Positions 1 through 8,273 of a stretch of DNA of 22,571 bases are shown here, in pieces (within the stretch, counting starts at the first letter, position 1; each line of letters starts with the position of its first letter). This DNA comes from Lachnospiraceae bacterium UBA7143 (lineage in GTDB: Bacteria > Bacillota > Clostridia > Lachnospirales > Lachnospiraceae): contig DKWV01000008.1 of NCBI GenBank assembly GCA_002491905.1, positions 55,169 through 77,739 on the forward strand, in the 5' to 3' direction. A program made the translations under genes and the position numbers. The notes beneath the pieces are model-generated. The model was not told where the DNA came from. It did not search any database and saw nothing but the letters and a program-made list of their open reading frames with translations.

Positions 1-28
1 TTAAATCTTTTGTTGACAATATCGTCAT
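1..28 (-). CDS. Start of an ABC transporter ATP-binding subunit (partial, runs off the window)
   Basis: Only nine codons are present, reading MTILSTKDL before the window ends. They follow a perfect AGGAGG ribosome binding site (complement of 38-43) with a nine-base spacer. This opening resembles that of BceA/MacB-type ATPases, and its place right after a response regulator/histidine kinase pair fits a Bce- or Vnc-type peptide-sensing and export locus. The start site is well supported. The product is an inference from context and a very short N-terminus. Confidence 0.5.
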
Positions 29-59
29 ACTTATTTTCCTCCTTTAAAACAAAATCTGC

Positions 60-109
60 ATTGTGAAGCGCTCCGTATATCGGCGTTGTCCCTCACAATA
101 CAGATTATC
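60..109 (-). promoter_or_regulatory. Inverted repeat and possible -10 box upstream of the partial ABC ATPase gene
   Basis: A perfect seven-base inverted repeat, ATTGTGA (60-66) and TCACAAT (93-99), has a 26-base spacer. It lies between the kinase gene and the ATPase start. On the minus strand a GATAAT box (complement of 104-109) lies just upstream of the repeat, with no good -35 at the expected distance. This could be a regulated promoter for the transporter genes, or a stem in their leader. It is weak evidence on its own. Confidence 0.3.
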
Positions 110-169
110 TCATAGCATTCTTTCCACATTCTTTCCGTCGGGGAAAAAATCATGACAGTTTTGTAAGAA

Positions 170-1093
170 TTACTCCGCGGGAAGATACATGGAAAATACC
201 GCGCCCTTTCCCACCTCGGAGGAAAGCTGAACATAACCCGATTCCTGCCTTAAAATCTCTCTCACCAGATAAAGCCCGATGCCTACGCCCTGCTCATGTG
301 CAACCGCCGCGGAACGGTAAAACCGCTCAAATATTTTGGCATGCTCCTCCCTGGCAACGCCGATCCCGGTATCCGCCACCTCAATGCAGACAAAAAGCTC
401 ATAAGGCTTCACGCGCACGGTAATACCGCCTTCCTGCGTGTATTTAACGGCGTTGTCGATCAGATTGTCCAATGCCTCCAGTGTCCATTTCGGATCAAAA
501 CGGGCCGTGATTTCACACGCCTCCTTTGCAAGCACACGCAGATACAGCCCTTTTTCCTGCGCCCGGGCCACATACTGTTCTTCCACTTCTTCCAAAAGCT
601 GGGATACCCCGCTTTTGCGAGGATGCAGCGCAAGGATTCCCGTCTCCAGCCGGGAGAGCTTTACCAGCGACTGAATCAGAAAATCCAGCTTTTTCACCTG
701 ATTTTCCAACAGCACAGTCGTCTCGCTGCCTCCCCTGCCCTCTTCCTCCTTCAACAGCTCCGTATAGAGCAAAAGGTTCGCAATCGGCGTCTTCGTCTGA
801 TGTGAGATATCCGCGATCAGCGTTTTTGTTTTCTCCTGCTCCGCCACCGTTTTCTCCATCTGCGTCTCAGATACCGCCAGATACTCGGCCAGCCTGTTTT
901 CCACAGACGCACACAAAGATTCATCGAAGGTGTCCGCCCGGAAGGTACCGTCTATGGCGGACTGTATCATATCGTTCATGCGCCGCAGACTCCGCCTTCT
1001 GAAATGGAAGTCTAAAAGCGCGGTCACGACTGCCAGAAGCAGACACAATATGCTTACTGATAAAATGATAACCGATACTTTATCCAATGTCAT
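170..1093 (-). CDS. Sensor histidine kinase, single N-terminal membrane helix
   Basis: A 307-residue membrane kinase that would phosphorylate the response regulator encoded upstream (1933-2751). One hydrophobic helix covers about residues 7-28 and is followed by basic residues (FRRRSLRR), so the sensing part is almost absent. The H-box ISHQTKTPI carries phospho-acceptor His98. The ATPase domain has the N-box around N210-N214, the G1 box DTGIGV at D241 and the G2 box GVGIGL at about 269-274. The lack of an extracellular domain is usual in kinases that take their signal from a partner ABC transporter, and the next gene downstream starts like one. Its ATG overlaps the stop of the YhcG remnant as ATGA. 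The kinase looks intact. The ligand is unknown; antimicrobial peptides are a guess from family context. Confidence 0.9.
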   Translation of the reverse strand: MTLDKVSVIILSVSILCLLLAVVTALLDFHFRRRSLRRMNDMIQSAIDGTFRADTFDESLCASVENRLAEYLAVSETQMEKTVAEQEKTKTLIADISHQTKTPIANLLLYTELLKEEEGRGGSETTVLLENQVKKLDFLIQSLVKLSRLETGILALHPRKSGVSQLLEEVEEQYVARAQEKGLYLRVLAKEACEITARFDPKWTLEALDNLIDNAVKYTQEGGITVRVKPYELFVCIEVADTGIGVAREEHAKIFERFYRSAAVAHEQGVGIGLYLVREILRQESGYVQLSSEVGKGAVFSMYLPAE

Positions 1094-1924
1094 TTCTGTC
1101 TCTCTTGCTGTTGTAAGTAAAACAGTACCTTTTGCGTCTCAATCTCATTCCGCAGTTCCTCTTCTGTCGGTAAATACAATTTATATTTTGATGCAAAAAG
1201 CTGTTCATTTCCATGTAATACAGAATATCTTGCTATATCCGCATCTGTTTCTGTACATAGCACAATCCCTAATGTTGGATTATCATCCGCACCCTTTTTC
1301 AATTCATCATACATTCGGATATACATGTCCATCTGACCAACATCCTGATGTGTGATTTTATCTGGTTTGAAAGGCAGAAGTTTTTTCCTTCATTTCCTGC
1401 TCTACCGGCTCTTTATTTTGGGTCTGCAGAAGACGGTAATAGTATTGTGTATTGATATTGCGTTGTAAGGTACGGACGCTCCATGTCTGTTCATAGGCTT
1501 CTTTTTCATACCAGTTACGCGCAGTAATGTCTTCAACTTGTAATAAGGCTCGATAATGCGACTAGCTTAAACAAATGTGTGATTGTCGACACACTGTGTC
1601 GATAATTTCGGGAAATGCCTTATAAAACCGCAAATAATGATAAAGGTTGCTACGATCGTAACCTTTTCCATATTTTAGAGTTAATTCTTTTGAAAGCATT
1701 TTAATGATATTTATACCATACTCTGCCCGATCTGATCCATTCATTCCTTCCTCCGCAATCCGATATCCAATCAGCCAGTTTCTCTGCACCAAAATAGCAT
1801 CCACCGCATGATAGGCCTGACGTTGGGACGTTTCTATAATATTTTGTACATCATTCAAAATATTTTCCGATTTTTGGTAAATACCCATAATATCATTGTT
1901 TTCATTTTTTATTAACTCATTCAT
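1090..1924 (-). pseudogene. Decayed YhcG/DUF1016-family PD-(D/E)XK nuclease gene
   Basis: Remnants of one YhcG-like (DUF1016) gene can be read in order. The N-terminal DUF1016 part (1562-1924, ending near CRQSHICLS) stops at an amber TAG (complement of 1562-1564) where relatives have Trp in an SWSHYR-like motif. The same frame then continues as SHYRALLQVEDITARNWYEK and onward to a stop near 1366. The C-terminal part resumes in another frame as KITHQDVGQMDMYIRMYDEL and ends at 1090. About 60-70 codons expected between them, which hold most of the nuclease core, are missing at about 1366-1375. So there is one nonsense mutation plus an out-of-frame internal deletion. The preferred start is the ATG at 1924, with a GGAGTG ribosome binding site overlapping the end of the regulator gene; a GTG at 1942 is also possible. 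The family comparison is from memory. Confidence 0.85.
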
Positions 1925-1932
1925 AATATTAT

Positions 1933-2751
1933 TCACTCCCACCGATACCCGATGCCGTACACCGTCTTAATCCGCTCCTGCGCGCCCAGCTTATCCCGCA
2001 GACGTTTCACCGCGACAGACAATGTGTTTTCGTCCACAAAAGCCGCGTCCACAGACCATGTAAAATCAAGGAGCTGCTCCCTCGTCAGCGTTGCGCGCTT
2101 ATTTTCTACCAGCATCCGCAGAAGCCTCTGCTCTATCTTGGAAAGTTCCACCTGTTCCTCTCCGTGAAAAAAGAGCATCTTTGCAAAATGAAACCGATAC
2201 GCGCCGTCCACAATCCAGCCCTCTTCCACAGCTCCCTGAGCGCCGCCTGCCAACACACTATCACCTGCCATACCGCTCACTGTCACACCGCTATTTACCA
2301 TACCGCCCGTTGCCGATGCTCCTGCCGCTATGGCGTATGCCGTATCTCCACCTGCCTGTCCCCGCTGCGCCGCCACCCGCCGGAGCTGGGTCTCCACACG
2401 CGCCCGCAAAACCGCCAGACTGAAAGGCTTGGTGATATAATCGTCCGCACCCAGCTCCAGCCCTGCCACAATATCCGTCTCCATGTCGTTTGCCGTCAGC
2501 ATTATGACGCTTATGTCATATTTTGCCTTTATTTTTTGCAGGAAGTCAAACCCGTTTCCATCGGGCAGGTTCACATCCAACACAACAAGGTCAAAAGCCG
2601 TCCCCTCAAGCAGCGATTCCGCTTCCCGCAGGGTATGGCAGCCCACTGTCGCAGCGCTGTCGTTTTGCAGGGCGCGGCAAAGTCCGCCCGCCAGCGGACG
2701 ATCGTCCTCCACGATTAAAATATGAAATCTTGCAGCGTTATTCGCTTCCAT
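1933..2751 (-). CDS. OmpR/PhoB-family response regulator with an expanded linker
   Basis: A 272-residue DNA-binding response regulator and likely partner of the kinase at 170-1093. The receiver domain (about 8-124) has acidic residues D16/D17, phospho-acceptor D59 in VLDVNLPDG, T86 and K108 in TKPF. The C-terminal winged helix (about 180-272) has the usual TREQLL and VKRLRDKLG elements and ends with YGIGYRWE. Between them lies a Gly/Ala/Ser/Val-rich stretch (about 125-178) that makes the protein some 45 residues longer than the roughly 225-230 usual for the family. The ATG at 2751 follows a GAGG motif. Its gene end overlaps the start region of the YhcG remnant, which now separates it from its kinase gene. 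Confidence 0.92.
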   Translation of the reverse strand: MEANNAARFHILIVEDDRPLAGGLCRALQNDSAATVGCHTLREAESLLEGTAFDLVVLDVNLPDGNGFDFLQKIKAKYDISVIMLTANDMETDIVAGLELGADDYITKPFSLAVLRARVETQLRRVAAQRGQAGGDTAYAIAAGASATGGMVNSGVTVSGMAGDSVLAGGAQGAVEEGWIVDGAYRFHFAKMLFFHGEEQVELSKIEQRLLRMLVENKRATLTREQLLDFTWSVDAAFVDENTLSVAVKRLRDKLGAQERIKTVYGIGYRWE

Positions 2752-2825
2752 TTAATCCTCATAATGCCCTTTACAGGCAGCTGTCACATAAAAAAGATGA
2801 TTTTCTTCTTCACCAGTGCGTCCGT

Positions 2826-3869
2826 TTAAGAATGCAGTATCGCAAGTATCTGGTCCCCATACTTTTCTACTTTTACATTGCCAAATCCAGATACTTTGAG
2901 TAATTCTTCCTTATTTCGAGGAAACTTATCGAGCAGATCATTCATCTGCCTGTCATTAAAGATAAAATATGGCTTACAGTTCTCTTTCCGGCTTTGTTCC
3001 AGACGGTATGCTTTCAACTTGCCGATAAGCATTTCCCTGTCAATACTGCCCTCCTTATCGCTCTCTTCTTGTATTTCCTGCGCTTCGGACGCCGCTTTTT
3101 GCCTTCCCGCCTCCACCTCAGCCGCCATCTCCTCATATTTCCTTGCATAATCCGACCTTTGGGGAATATTCTGTCCAAGATAAAATTGAGCAAGTTTCAG
3201 CATTTCGTCACTGCTCATTTCCATATTTGCAGAAGATTTATCCGTCTCCTGAATATAGGAAACCAATCGGTCCGCGCGTATCACCTGCTCTTTGATCTCC
3301 TTTTTGGCATATCTTGCATTCAAGTATGTTTTCGGATTCGCCAACACTACAATGGACTTGTATATCTCATCAAAACTTTTTTCAAATATCATTTTAGTCA
3401 GGAAATTATTCTTTGCATTTTTTCTGACTGCCTTTAACACCTGTAAATGCCTCTGATTTTGGGTGATGGGAGAATAAATACCCTCTTTTATCCGTCTGCC
3501 TTTCCATTCATAAGAGCGGATAAATGCCCCTGTATTGTCAATTTCAATATTCCCTATCAGGTTTTTACACTCAATCACATAAACCATCTTCCTCGTGATA
3601 ACTATATAATCAATCTGAGCGGCAAGGTTTTCCGTTTCCAAATAAATATCATGGAGAATATACATATCCATTCCACTGTTTTTCAATTCAAACGCAATAT
3701 TGCTTTCCCCATATTCTCCATACTTTGCCAGGTTAATCTGCTTTTCAATCTTACTCTTTAACGATTCGTCCGCTCCTGCCAACAACGCCTGCATTTTTGC
3801 AATGTATGCCTGCGTATCACTCTCCTCTTTCAAAAAAACCGGTCCGATTTTCTTTGTAAATAATCCCAT
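2826..3869 (-). CDS. NERD domain protein with C-terminal HRDC domain
   Basis: A 347-residue cytoplasmic protein. The NERD nuclease-related domain lies at about residues 50-150. D87 in QIDYIV and E100/K102 in VIECK match the PD-(D/E)XK-type catalytic pattern, with an upstream acidic E55 in EYGESNIAFEL, so the active site looks intact. A charged, probably helical linker (about 240-275, rich in E, A, K and Q) leads to a HRDC domain (about 279-345) with an RLEQSRKENCKPYFIFND-type start and a VSGFG motif. HRDC is a nucleic-acid-binding module of RecQ-type helicases. The NERD-HRDC pair suggests DNA processing or defence, but the substrate cannot be told. The ATG follows a GGGG ribosome binding site. 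Base composition looks more AT-rich than that of neighbours, as in the adjacent nuclease remnant. Confidence 0.85.
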   Translation of the reverse strand: MGLFTKKIGPVFLKEESDTQAYIAKMQALLAGADESLKSKIEKQINLAKYGEYGESNIAFELKNSGMDMYILHDIYLETENLAAQIDYIVITRKMVYVIECKNLIGNIEIDNTGAFIRSYEWKGRRIKEGIYSPITQNQRHLQVLKAVRKNAKNNFLTKMIFEKSFDEIYKSIVVLANPKTYLNARYAKKEIKEQVIRADRLVSYIQETDKSSANMEMSSDEMLKLAQFYLGQNIPQRSDYARKYEEMAAEVEAGRQKAASEAQEIQEESDKEGSIDREMLIGKLKAYRLEQSRKENCKPYFIFNDRQMNDLLDKFPRNKEELLKVSGFGNVKVEKYGDQILAILHS

Positions 3870-3957
3870 TATAATTCCCCTTGTCCTATTTCTTTTGTAT
3901 TATCCCATTGTAAATATCGCATCAAAACAGCATCTTTACAACAATGCATGTACATCC

Positions 3958-5730
3958 CTATTTCAACTCATTCGCCGTCACATAGAAGTGGTGATAAATC
4001 CCGCCCTGTGCGAGTAGACTCTCGTGGGGGCCTTCCTCCACGATGCCCTCCTCCGTCAGCACCAGAATCCGGTCGGAATTACGGATACTTGACAGCCGGT
4101 GGGCAATGGTAATGGTCGTCCTGCCTTTGGCAAGCGCCTCCAGCGACTTCGCCACCTGAAATTCGCTCTCATTGTCCAGCGCAGAGGTAGCCTCATCCAT
4201 AATGAGAATGGGCGGATTTTTCAAAAATACCCGGGCGATGCTGATCCGCTGTTTCTGTCCGCCGGAGAGTTTCACGCCACGCTCTCCCACATAAGTGTCA
4301 TACCCGTCCTTTAAGGCCATGATAAACTCATGGGCCCCGGCACATTTCGCCGCCTCCACTACTTCCTCCCTGGTGGCATTCTCCCTGCCGTAAGCAATGT
4401 TTTCATAAACCGTGCCGGAAAAGAGATAGACGTCCTGCTGTACCATACCGATATTCTGCCGCAGGCTCTTAATGGTATACCCATGAATATTTTTTCCATC
4501 CAACAAAATCTCGCCCTGATCAATATTGTAAAATCTCGGGATGAGATTGCAAAGTGTAGTCTTTCCGCCGCCGGATGGCCCCACAATGGCAATTTTCTCT
4601 CCCTGATGAATTTCCAGATTTAAACCCTTAAACACCACGTTGTGATCGTCCGGATACTCGAAACTGACGCCCCGGAAAGAAATGTCACCCTTCGGGTTCA
4701 CGCAGTCCACCGCACCCGGCTCGTCAAAAATCTCAATATCGCTGTCCATAATCTGCACGAAACGCTCGATCCCCGTCATGCCCCGCTGGAACTGCTCCGC
4801 AAATTCAATGATCCGGCGGATGGTGGCAATCAGCGTCGTCACATACATCACATAAGCCACCAGATCGCCGGGCGCAATCTTTCCCTTTACCATAAAAATA
4901 CCGCCCGCCACCAGAAGCACCAGATACATCAATCCGTCAAAAGCCCTCGTGGTCGTCTGGAATGCAGCCATAAACTTGTACGTTTCCTTTTTAATGCGGA
5001 AAAAGTTTTGATTGTCCTGCTCAAATTTCTCCTTTTCTTTCTCCTCGTTGGTGAACGCCTTCACCACCTTCTGCCCAAGAAGACTGTCCTCAATGCGGGC
5101 GTTCAGCTCACCAATCTGCACGCGCTGTTTCCGAAACGCCTCCCGCATCCGCAGATTGATGGCCGTACAAGTCACCGCCATAATCGGCACCACCACAAAA
5201 ATAATCAACGTCAGTCCCACGCTGATCTGCGCCAGAATGATAAAGGAGATCACCGCCTTAAGCCCCGCGATAAAAAACTCCTCCGGGCAGTGGTGTGAAA
5301 ATTCCGTCACGTCAAAAAGGTCGTTGGTGATGCGCCCCATAATCTGACCGACCTTGGTATTATTATAATAAGTATCTGATAATTTCTGCAGATGGGCATA
5401 GGCATCCCGCCGCATATCCGTCTCAATACGCGTGCCCATCACATGCCCCGTGTAGGCCATATAGAAATTCGCTATGGTATCGACAATACGCAGGCACAGA
5501 TACAGCACTCCCAAACGGAGTATGACTGATATAGTCAACGATGCCAGATCATTCATTCCCGTATTTGTAATAAAGCGGATAATCATCGGCAGCACCAGCT
5601 CACAAACCGTCGTGAGTCCGGCACAGAGTAAGTCAATCACCACGACCTTCCAATATTTCTTATAATAGGGAAGAAACCGTTTCATCAGTTCCCCGGATTT
5701 ATAGGTTCTTGTACTTTCCTGTGTGTTCAT
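3958..5730 (-). CDS. ABC exporter half-transporter (fused membrane and ATPase domains)
   Basis: A 590-residue type IV ABC exporter subunit that should act as a dimer. The membrane domain spans about 1-320 with hydrophobic helices near 30-55, 68-95, 155-190 and 265-305. The ATPase domain has Walker A GPSGGGKTT (384-392), signature LSGGQ (488-492), Walker B ILIMDEATSALD (from 508) and the H-loop His544 in IAHRLS, all intact. The ATG at 5730 is chosen because GGGAG lies at a good distance upstream; a TTG two codons earlier touches that motif. It is a single gene, not a tandem pair, so a homodimer is likely. A consensus promoter sits just upstream. The substrate (lipid, drug or peptide) cannot be read from the sequence. 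Confidence 0.92.
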   Translation of the reverse strand: MNTQESTRTYKSGELMKRFLPYYKKYWKVVVIDLLCAGLTTVCELVLPMIIRFITNTGMNDLASLTISVILRLGVLYLCLRIVDTIANFYMAYTGHVMGTRIETDMRRDAYAHLQKLSDTYYNNTKVGQIMGRITNDLFDVTEFSHHCPEEFFIAGLKAVISFIILAQISVGLTLIIFVVVPIMAVTCTAINLRMREAFRKQRVQIGELNARIEDSLLGQKVVKAFTNEEKEKEKFEQDNQNFFRIKKETYKFMAAFQTTTRAFDGLMYLVLLVAGGIFMVKGKIAPGDLVAYVMYVTTLIATIRRIIEFAEQFQRGMTGIERFVQIMDSDIEIFDEPGAVDCVNPKGDISFRGVSFEYPDDHNVVFKGLNLEIHQGEKIAIVGPSGGGKTTLCNLIPRFYNIDQGEILLDGKNIHGYTIKSLRQNIGMVQQDVYLFSGTVYENIAYGRENATREEVVEAAKCAGAHEFIMALKDGYDTYVGERGVKLSGGQKQRISIARVFLKNPPILIMDEATSALDNESEFQVAKSLEALAKGRTTITIAHRLSSIRNSDRILVLTEEGIVEEGPHESLLAQGGIYHHFYVTANELK

Positions 5731-5792
5731 AGACAACTCCCTATGTTATTTTATTGATGTTCCGCAAATTCTTTTCTTCTCCTCATCCCGTA

Positions 5793-5822
5793 ATTATATA
5801 CTGAAACCAAAATGATTGTCAA
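5793..5822 (-). promoter_or_regulatory. Consensus promoter for the ABC exporter gene
   Basis: On the minus strand a perfect TTGACA (complement of 5817-5822) and a perfect TATAAT (complement of 5793-5798) are separated by 18 bases. They lie about 63 bases upstream of the ATG at 5730. The -35 box almost touches the terminator of the M56 gene, so the exporter appears to have its own unit and probably strong constitutive expression. Confidence 0.75.
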
Positions 5823-5853
5823 AGCAAAAGGGCCATCCGTTTCCGAACAGCCC
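5823..5853 (-). terminator. Intrinsic terminator after the M56 protease gene
   Basis: In the minus-strand transcript GGGCUGUUCG and CGGAUGGCCC form a ten-pair stem including G-U pairs, closed by a GAAA tetraloop, followed by UUUUGCU. It starts about 20 bases after the stop at 5874 and ends the blaI/M56 unit before the exporter promoter. Confidence 0.75.
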
Positions 5854-5873
5854 CATAAATCTGTACAGCCTCC

Positions 5874-8174
5874 CTATTTTTTCTTCCCGTTATGCTCCAC
5901 GACCCGGTAAAAATCCTCCTCCGAAACATAAGCCTGCACCTTCTGCAGCTCCTCATCCGTCAGCACATTTCCCAGGTCAATATAATAGCAGATGCACGTT
6001 ACAACCTCGTCCTGTTTCTGTACAAAGGGCAAGACATACTCTATCAACCCGTCAAAGGACAGCGTACCCTTCATCGCCGTCACGATATCTGTCAGAGGTT
6101 TCGTGGAGACACGATAACAGATCTGTCCCAGAGCCTCCTCATCAAAACCATCTATACTGCCTTCGCGCAGCGCTTTCGCAAGATACCCGGCCGACAGATT
6201 CGCATCGGAATAGACAAAAATTTCCCCCCAGTCTGGCGCGGCAACCGCATTCCGCTCCAGGAGCTGCCGAAAGCACTCGCTCACATCCTTCTCCTTCATA
6301 TACGGTGCAATTTTAACAAGTATACTACTGTCAAAGCCCTCGCATCTGCCCGCCTGCAATTCTTCCGAAAGATATTGCGCCGTCAGTTCATTGTCGGAAT
6401 AGATAAACAGGTTCTCCCAATTTTTCTCTGACAAAGCCACGTCATCCTCCCATGCCTTCCGAGCCAGCTCACTTACCTCACTATCCTTCAGATACGGGCA
6501 GGCTTCCTCCAGGCTGTCCGGGTCAAGCGGTCTTTTTCCCTCCAACGCCTGATAGGCATGCTCTACCGTTTCACTGTCATAAATACCGTCCAAATCTTCC
6601 TTTCTGATTCCGCTATACGCAATGTCGATATCTTCCAGCCGCGCTTTCTGTCCCACCATCTTAATTACATTTCTGCCTTCAGGCATCGTAATTTTTACCG
6701 TATTCTTTTTCCCGCTCTCATTGAGCGTCTGCACGGTCTGATCCGGCCCGACATAGACCACCTTAAAGCGGCCGTCGCGAAGATAGAACTCAGAAGAGAT
6801 CTCCATCGTTGTCTCCCTGTTGGCATACAGAATCCACAACGTATCGGAACCGTTGAAAGCGAACTTGCTCACCTTCACGTTGCCGTCTCCGCCGCAATAA
6901 TTGTAGGCGCGCCAGACGTCGTTCTCACTGTCCCCGGCAATCAATGCGTCGTCATCGTACATTTGGTAAGCTTTCCCTTTGTTATTTACCAGCATCGGCC
7001 CATATGAGGAAAAAGTACTGCCTCCGCTGGCACTGACACCCGCCGCGCCGCAGACAACAGCCACCGCCAGAAGCATGACCAGTGCCACCACAGAGCAGAG
7101 CCCCATAATAATCCCATTCTTATGATAATGTGCAATTCCCCGCAGTCTTTCCTTCAATGTATGTTTCTCCTCCAGCAGTGTCATAGTCGGCACATTTTTG
7201 TGCATCATCCAATTTTTTTCAAAAATATTTTGTTCACACAGATTTTTCTGCGCCACATCAAGAAGCACGTTCCCATAAGCCCTGCGCCCCTCCTCCGAGA
7301 GAAGGGCCATCACCTTCTCGTCGCAGGCCAGCTCACAGTCCATATTAAACTTACGGTTAAATACATACAGAAGCGGATTGAACCAATGCACGCAGAGCGC
7401 CGCCTGAAACAGCCACTTATACCAAATGTCCTTCCTTTTATAATGCACCAGCTCGTGATGCAGAATCAGACAGATATCATTTTCTTTCCCTTCCATCTCC
7501 GCGAGAAGAGCTGACGGCATATAGATACAGGGCTTCAAAATTCCAACCAGCATCGGACTGTCAATAACCGTGCTTTTATAAAGCGGCACCCTTTTTCCAA
7601 GCCCAAGTCTCATTTGAATTTCCGCGCTTTTTCTATACACTCTGTCATCGGTGACCGGCGCACTTGCGGCGCGGACCGCTCCGGCAAAATGCTGATAAAT
7701 ATAAATCTTTCGAAATACCGCGATAAGGACGCCGAAAAGCCATAAAATCCCTGCCATGCAAAGCCACAGCTCCCTTCTGCTGCCCTCTATATTGTTATCT
7801 GTATCTATGCCGCTGTAAGCCGACTCAACTTTTCCTCCGGCCGCTGTATTCTGTACGGTCTCAATACCGCCAGTCTGCCCCGTATCCTGTCCGGCCATCT
7901 CTTCTCCTGTGACGTCTGCTGTCGCCTCTGCCGCACCGTCTGCGCCGGTCAGTCCGCTCTCCACTGCCGCCAGTCTCACCGACAAATATTCCATCAGGTT
8001 TACATCCGCATGTACCGGCAAAAGCAGTCTCGCAATCACCAGAAACCACAGATAATAAGTCCACCGCTTTGCGAAAAACCGCTCGGTGATAGGGCTCAGC
8101 AGCAGGATCAGAAGACCCACCAGCCCGCCGGATATTGATAGTGATAAAATCACAGAAAAAAGACGTCCCATCAT
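5874..8174 (-). CDS. M56-family (BlaR1-like) membrane metalloprotease with a novel repeat sensor domain
   Basis: A 766-residue membrane protease expected to cleave or inactivate the BlaI-type repressor encoded upstream. Hydrophobic helices lie near 7-28, 38-56, 136-154 and 355-378. The zinc site HHELVH gives H240, E241 and H244, with E281 in DCELACDE as likely third ligand. The C-terminal part (about 380-766) is predicted outside the cell. It has no penicillin-binding SxxK/SxN/KTG pattern, so it is not a beta-lactam sensor of the BlaR1 type. It contains repeats of about 62 residues (about 530-578, 586-643, 649-704 and a partial one near 706-740), each with an IYSD-like turn followed by helical segments. 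A low-complexity Gly/Ala/Thr/Glu segment (about 70-130) separates helices 2 and 3. GGGAG precedes the ATG. Confidence 0.88.
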   Translation of the reverse strand: MMGRLFSVILSLSISGGLVGLLILLLSPITERFFAKRWTYYLWFLVIARLLLPVHADVNLMEYLSVRLAAVESGLTGADGAAEATADVTGEEMAGQDTGQTGGIETVQNTAAGGKVESAYSGIDTDNNIEGSRRELWLCMAGILWLFGVLIAVFRKIYIYQHFAGAVRAASAPVTDDRVYRKSAEIQMRLGLGKRVPLYKSTVIDSPMLVGILKPCIYMPSALLAEMEGKENDICLILHHELVHYKRKDIWYKWLFQAALCVHWFNPLLYVFNRKFNMDCELACDEKVMALLSEEGRRAYGNVLLDVAQKNLCEQNIFEKNWMMHKNVPTMTLLEEKHTLKERLRGIAHYHKNGIIMGLCSVVALVMLLAVAVVCGAAGVSASGGSTFSSYGPMLVNNKGKAYQMYDDDALIAGDSENDVWRAYNYCGGDGNVKVSKFAFNGSDTLWILYANRETTMEISSEFYLRDGRFKVVYVGPDQTVQTLNESGKKNTVKITMPEGRNVIKMVGQKARLEDIDIAYSGIRKEDLDGIYDSETVEHAYQALEGKRPLDPDSLEEACPYLKDSEVSELARKAWEDDVALSEKNWENLFIYSDNELTAQYLSEELQAGRCEGFDSSILVKIAPYMKEKDVSECFRQLLERNAVAAPDWGEIFVYSDANLSAGYLAKALREGSIDGFDEEALGQICYRVSTKPLTDIVTAMKGTLSFDGLIEYVLPFVQKQDEVVTCICYYIDLGNVLTDEELQKVQAYVSEEDFYRVVEHNGKKK

Positions 8175-8192
8175 TTTCTCTCCCTCAAAACA

Positions 8193-8249
8193 TTACAAAT
8201 ACCTGTCACACATACTGTTCATCAGAAAATCTATTTTGTCTTCCACCAT
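8193..8249 (-). CDS. Possible 18-residue small ORF between blaI and the M56 gene
   Basis: MVEDKIDFLMNSMCDRYL follows a GGAAG motif and ends 18 bases before the M56 ATG. It is in the same frame as the blaI-type gene, eight codons after that gene's stop. It may be a translational coupling peptide, or the rest of a longer ancestral repressor C-terminus cut off by a stop mutation. It could also be chance; only conservation would tell. Confidence 0.25.
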   Translation of the reverse strand: MVEDKIDFLMNSMCDRYL

Positions 8250-8273
8250 TTCTTCCGAAAAACTGCGGTCCCT

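Noticed and set aside
296..1002. Long plus-strand open frames opposite the histidine kinase
   Set aside because: They are antisense to a gene with complete kinase motifs and show no recognisable domains.
2790..2814. Possible terminator after the NERD-HRDC gene (minus-strand GGTGA/TCATC followed by six T)
   Set aside because: The stem has only five pairs including one G-U and an A-rich nine-base loop; too weak to call.
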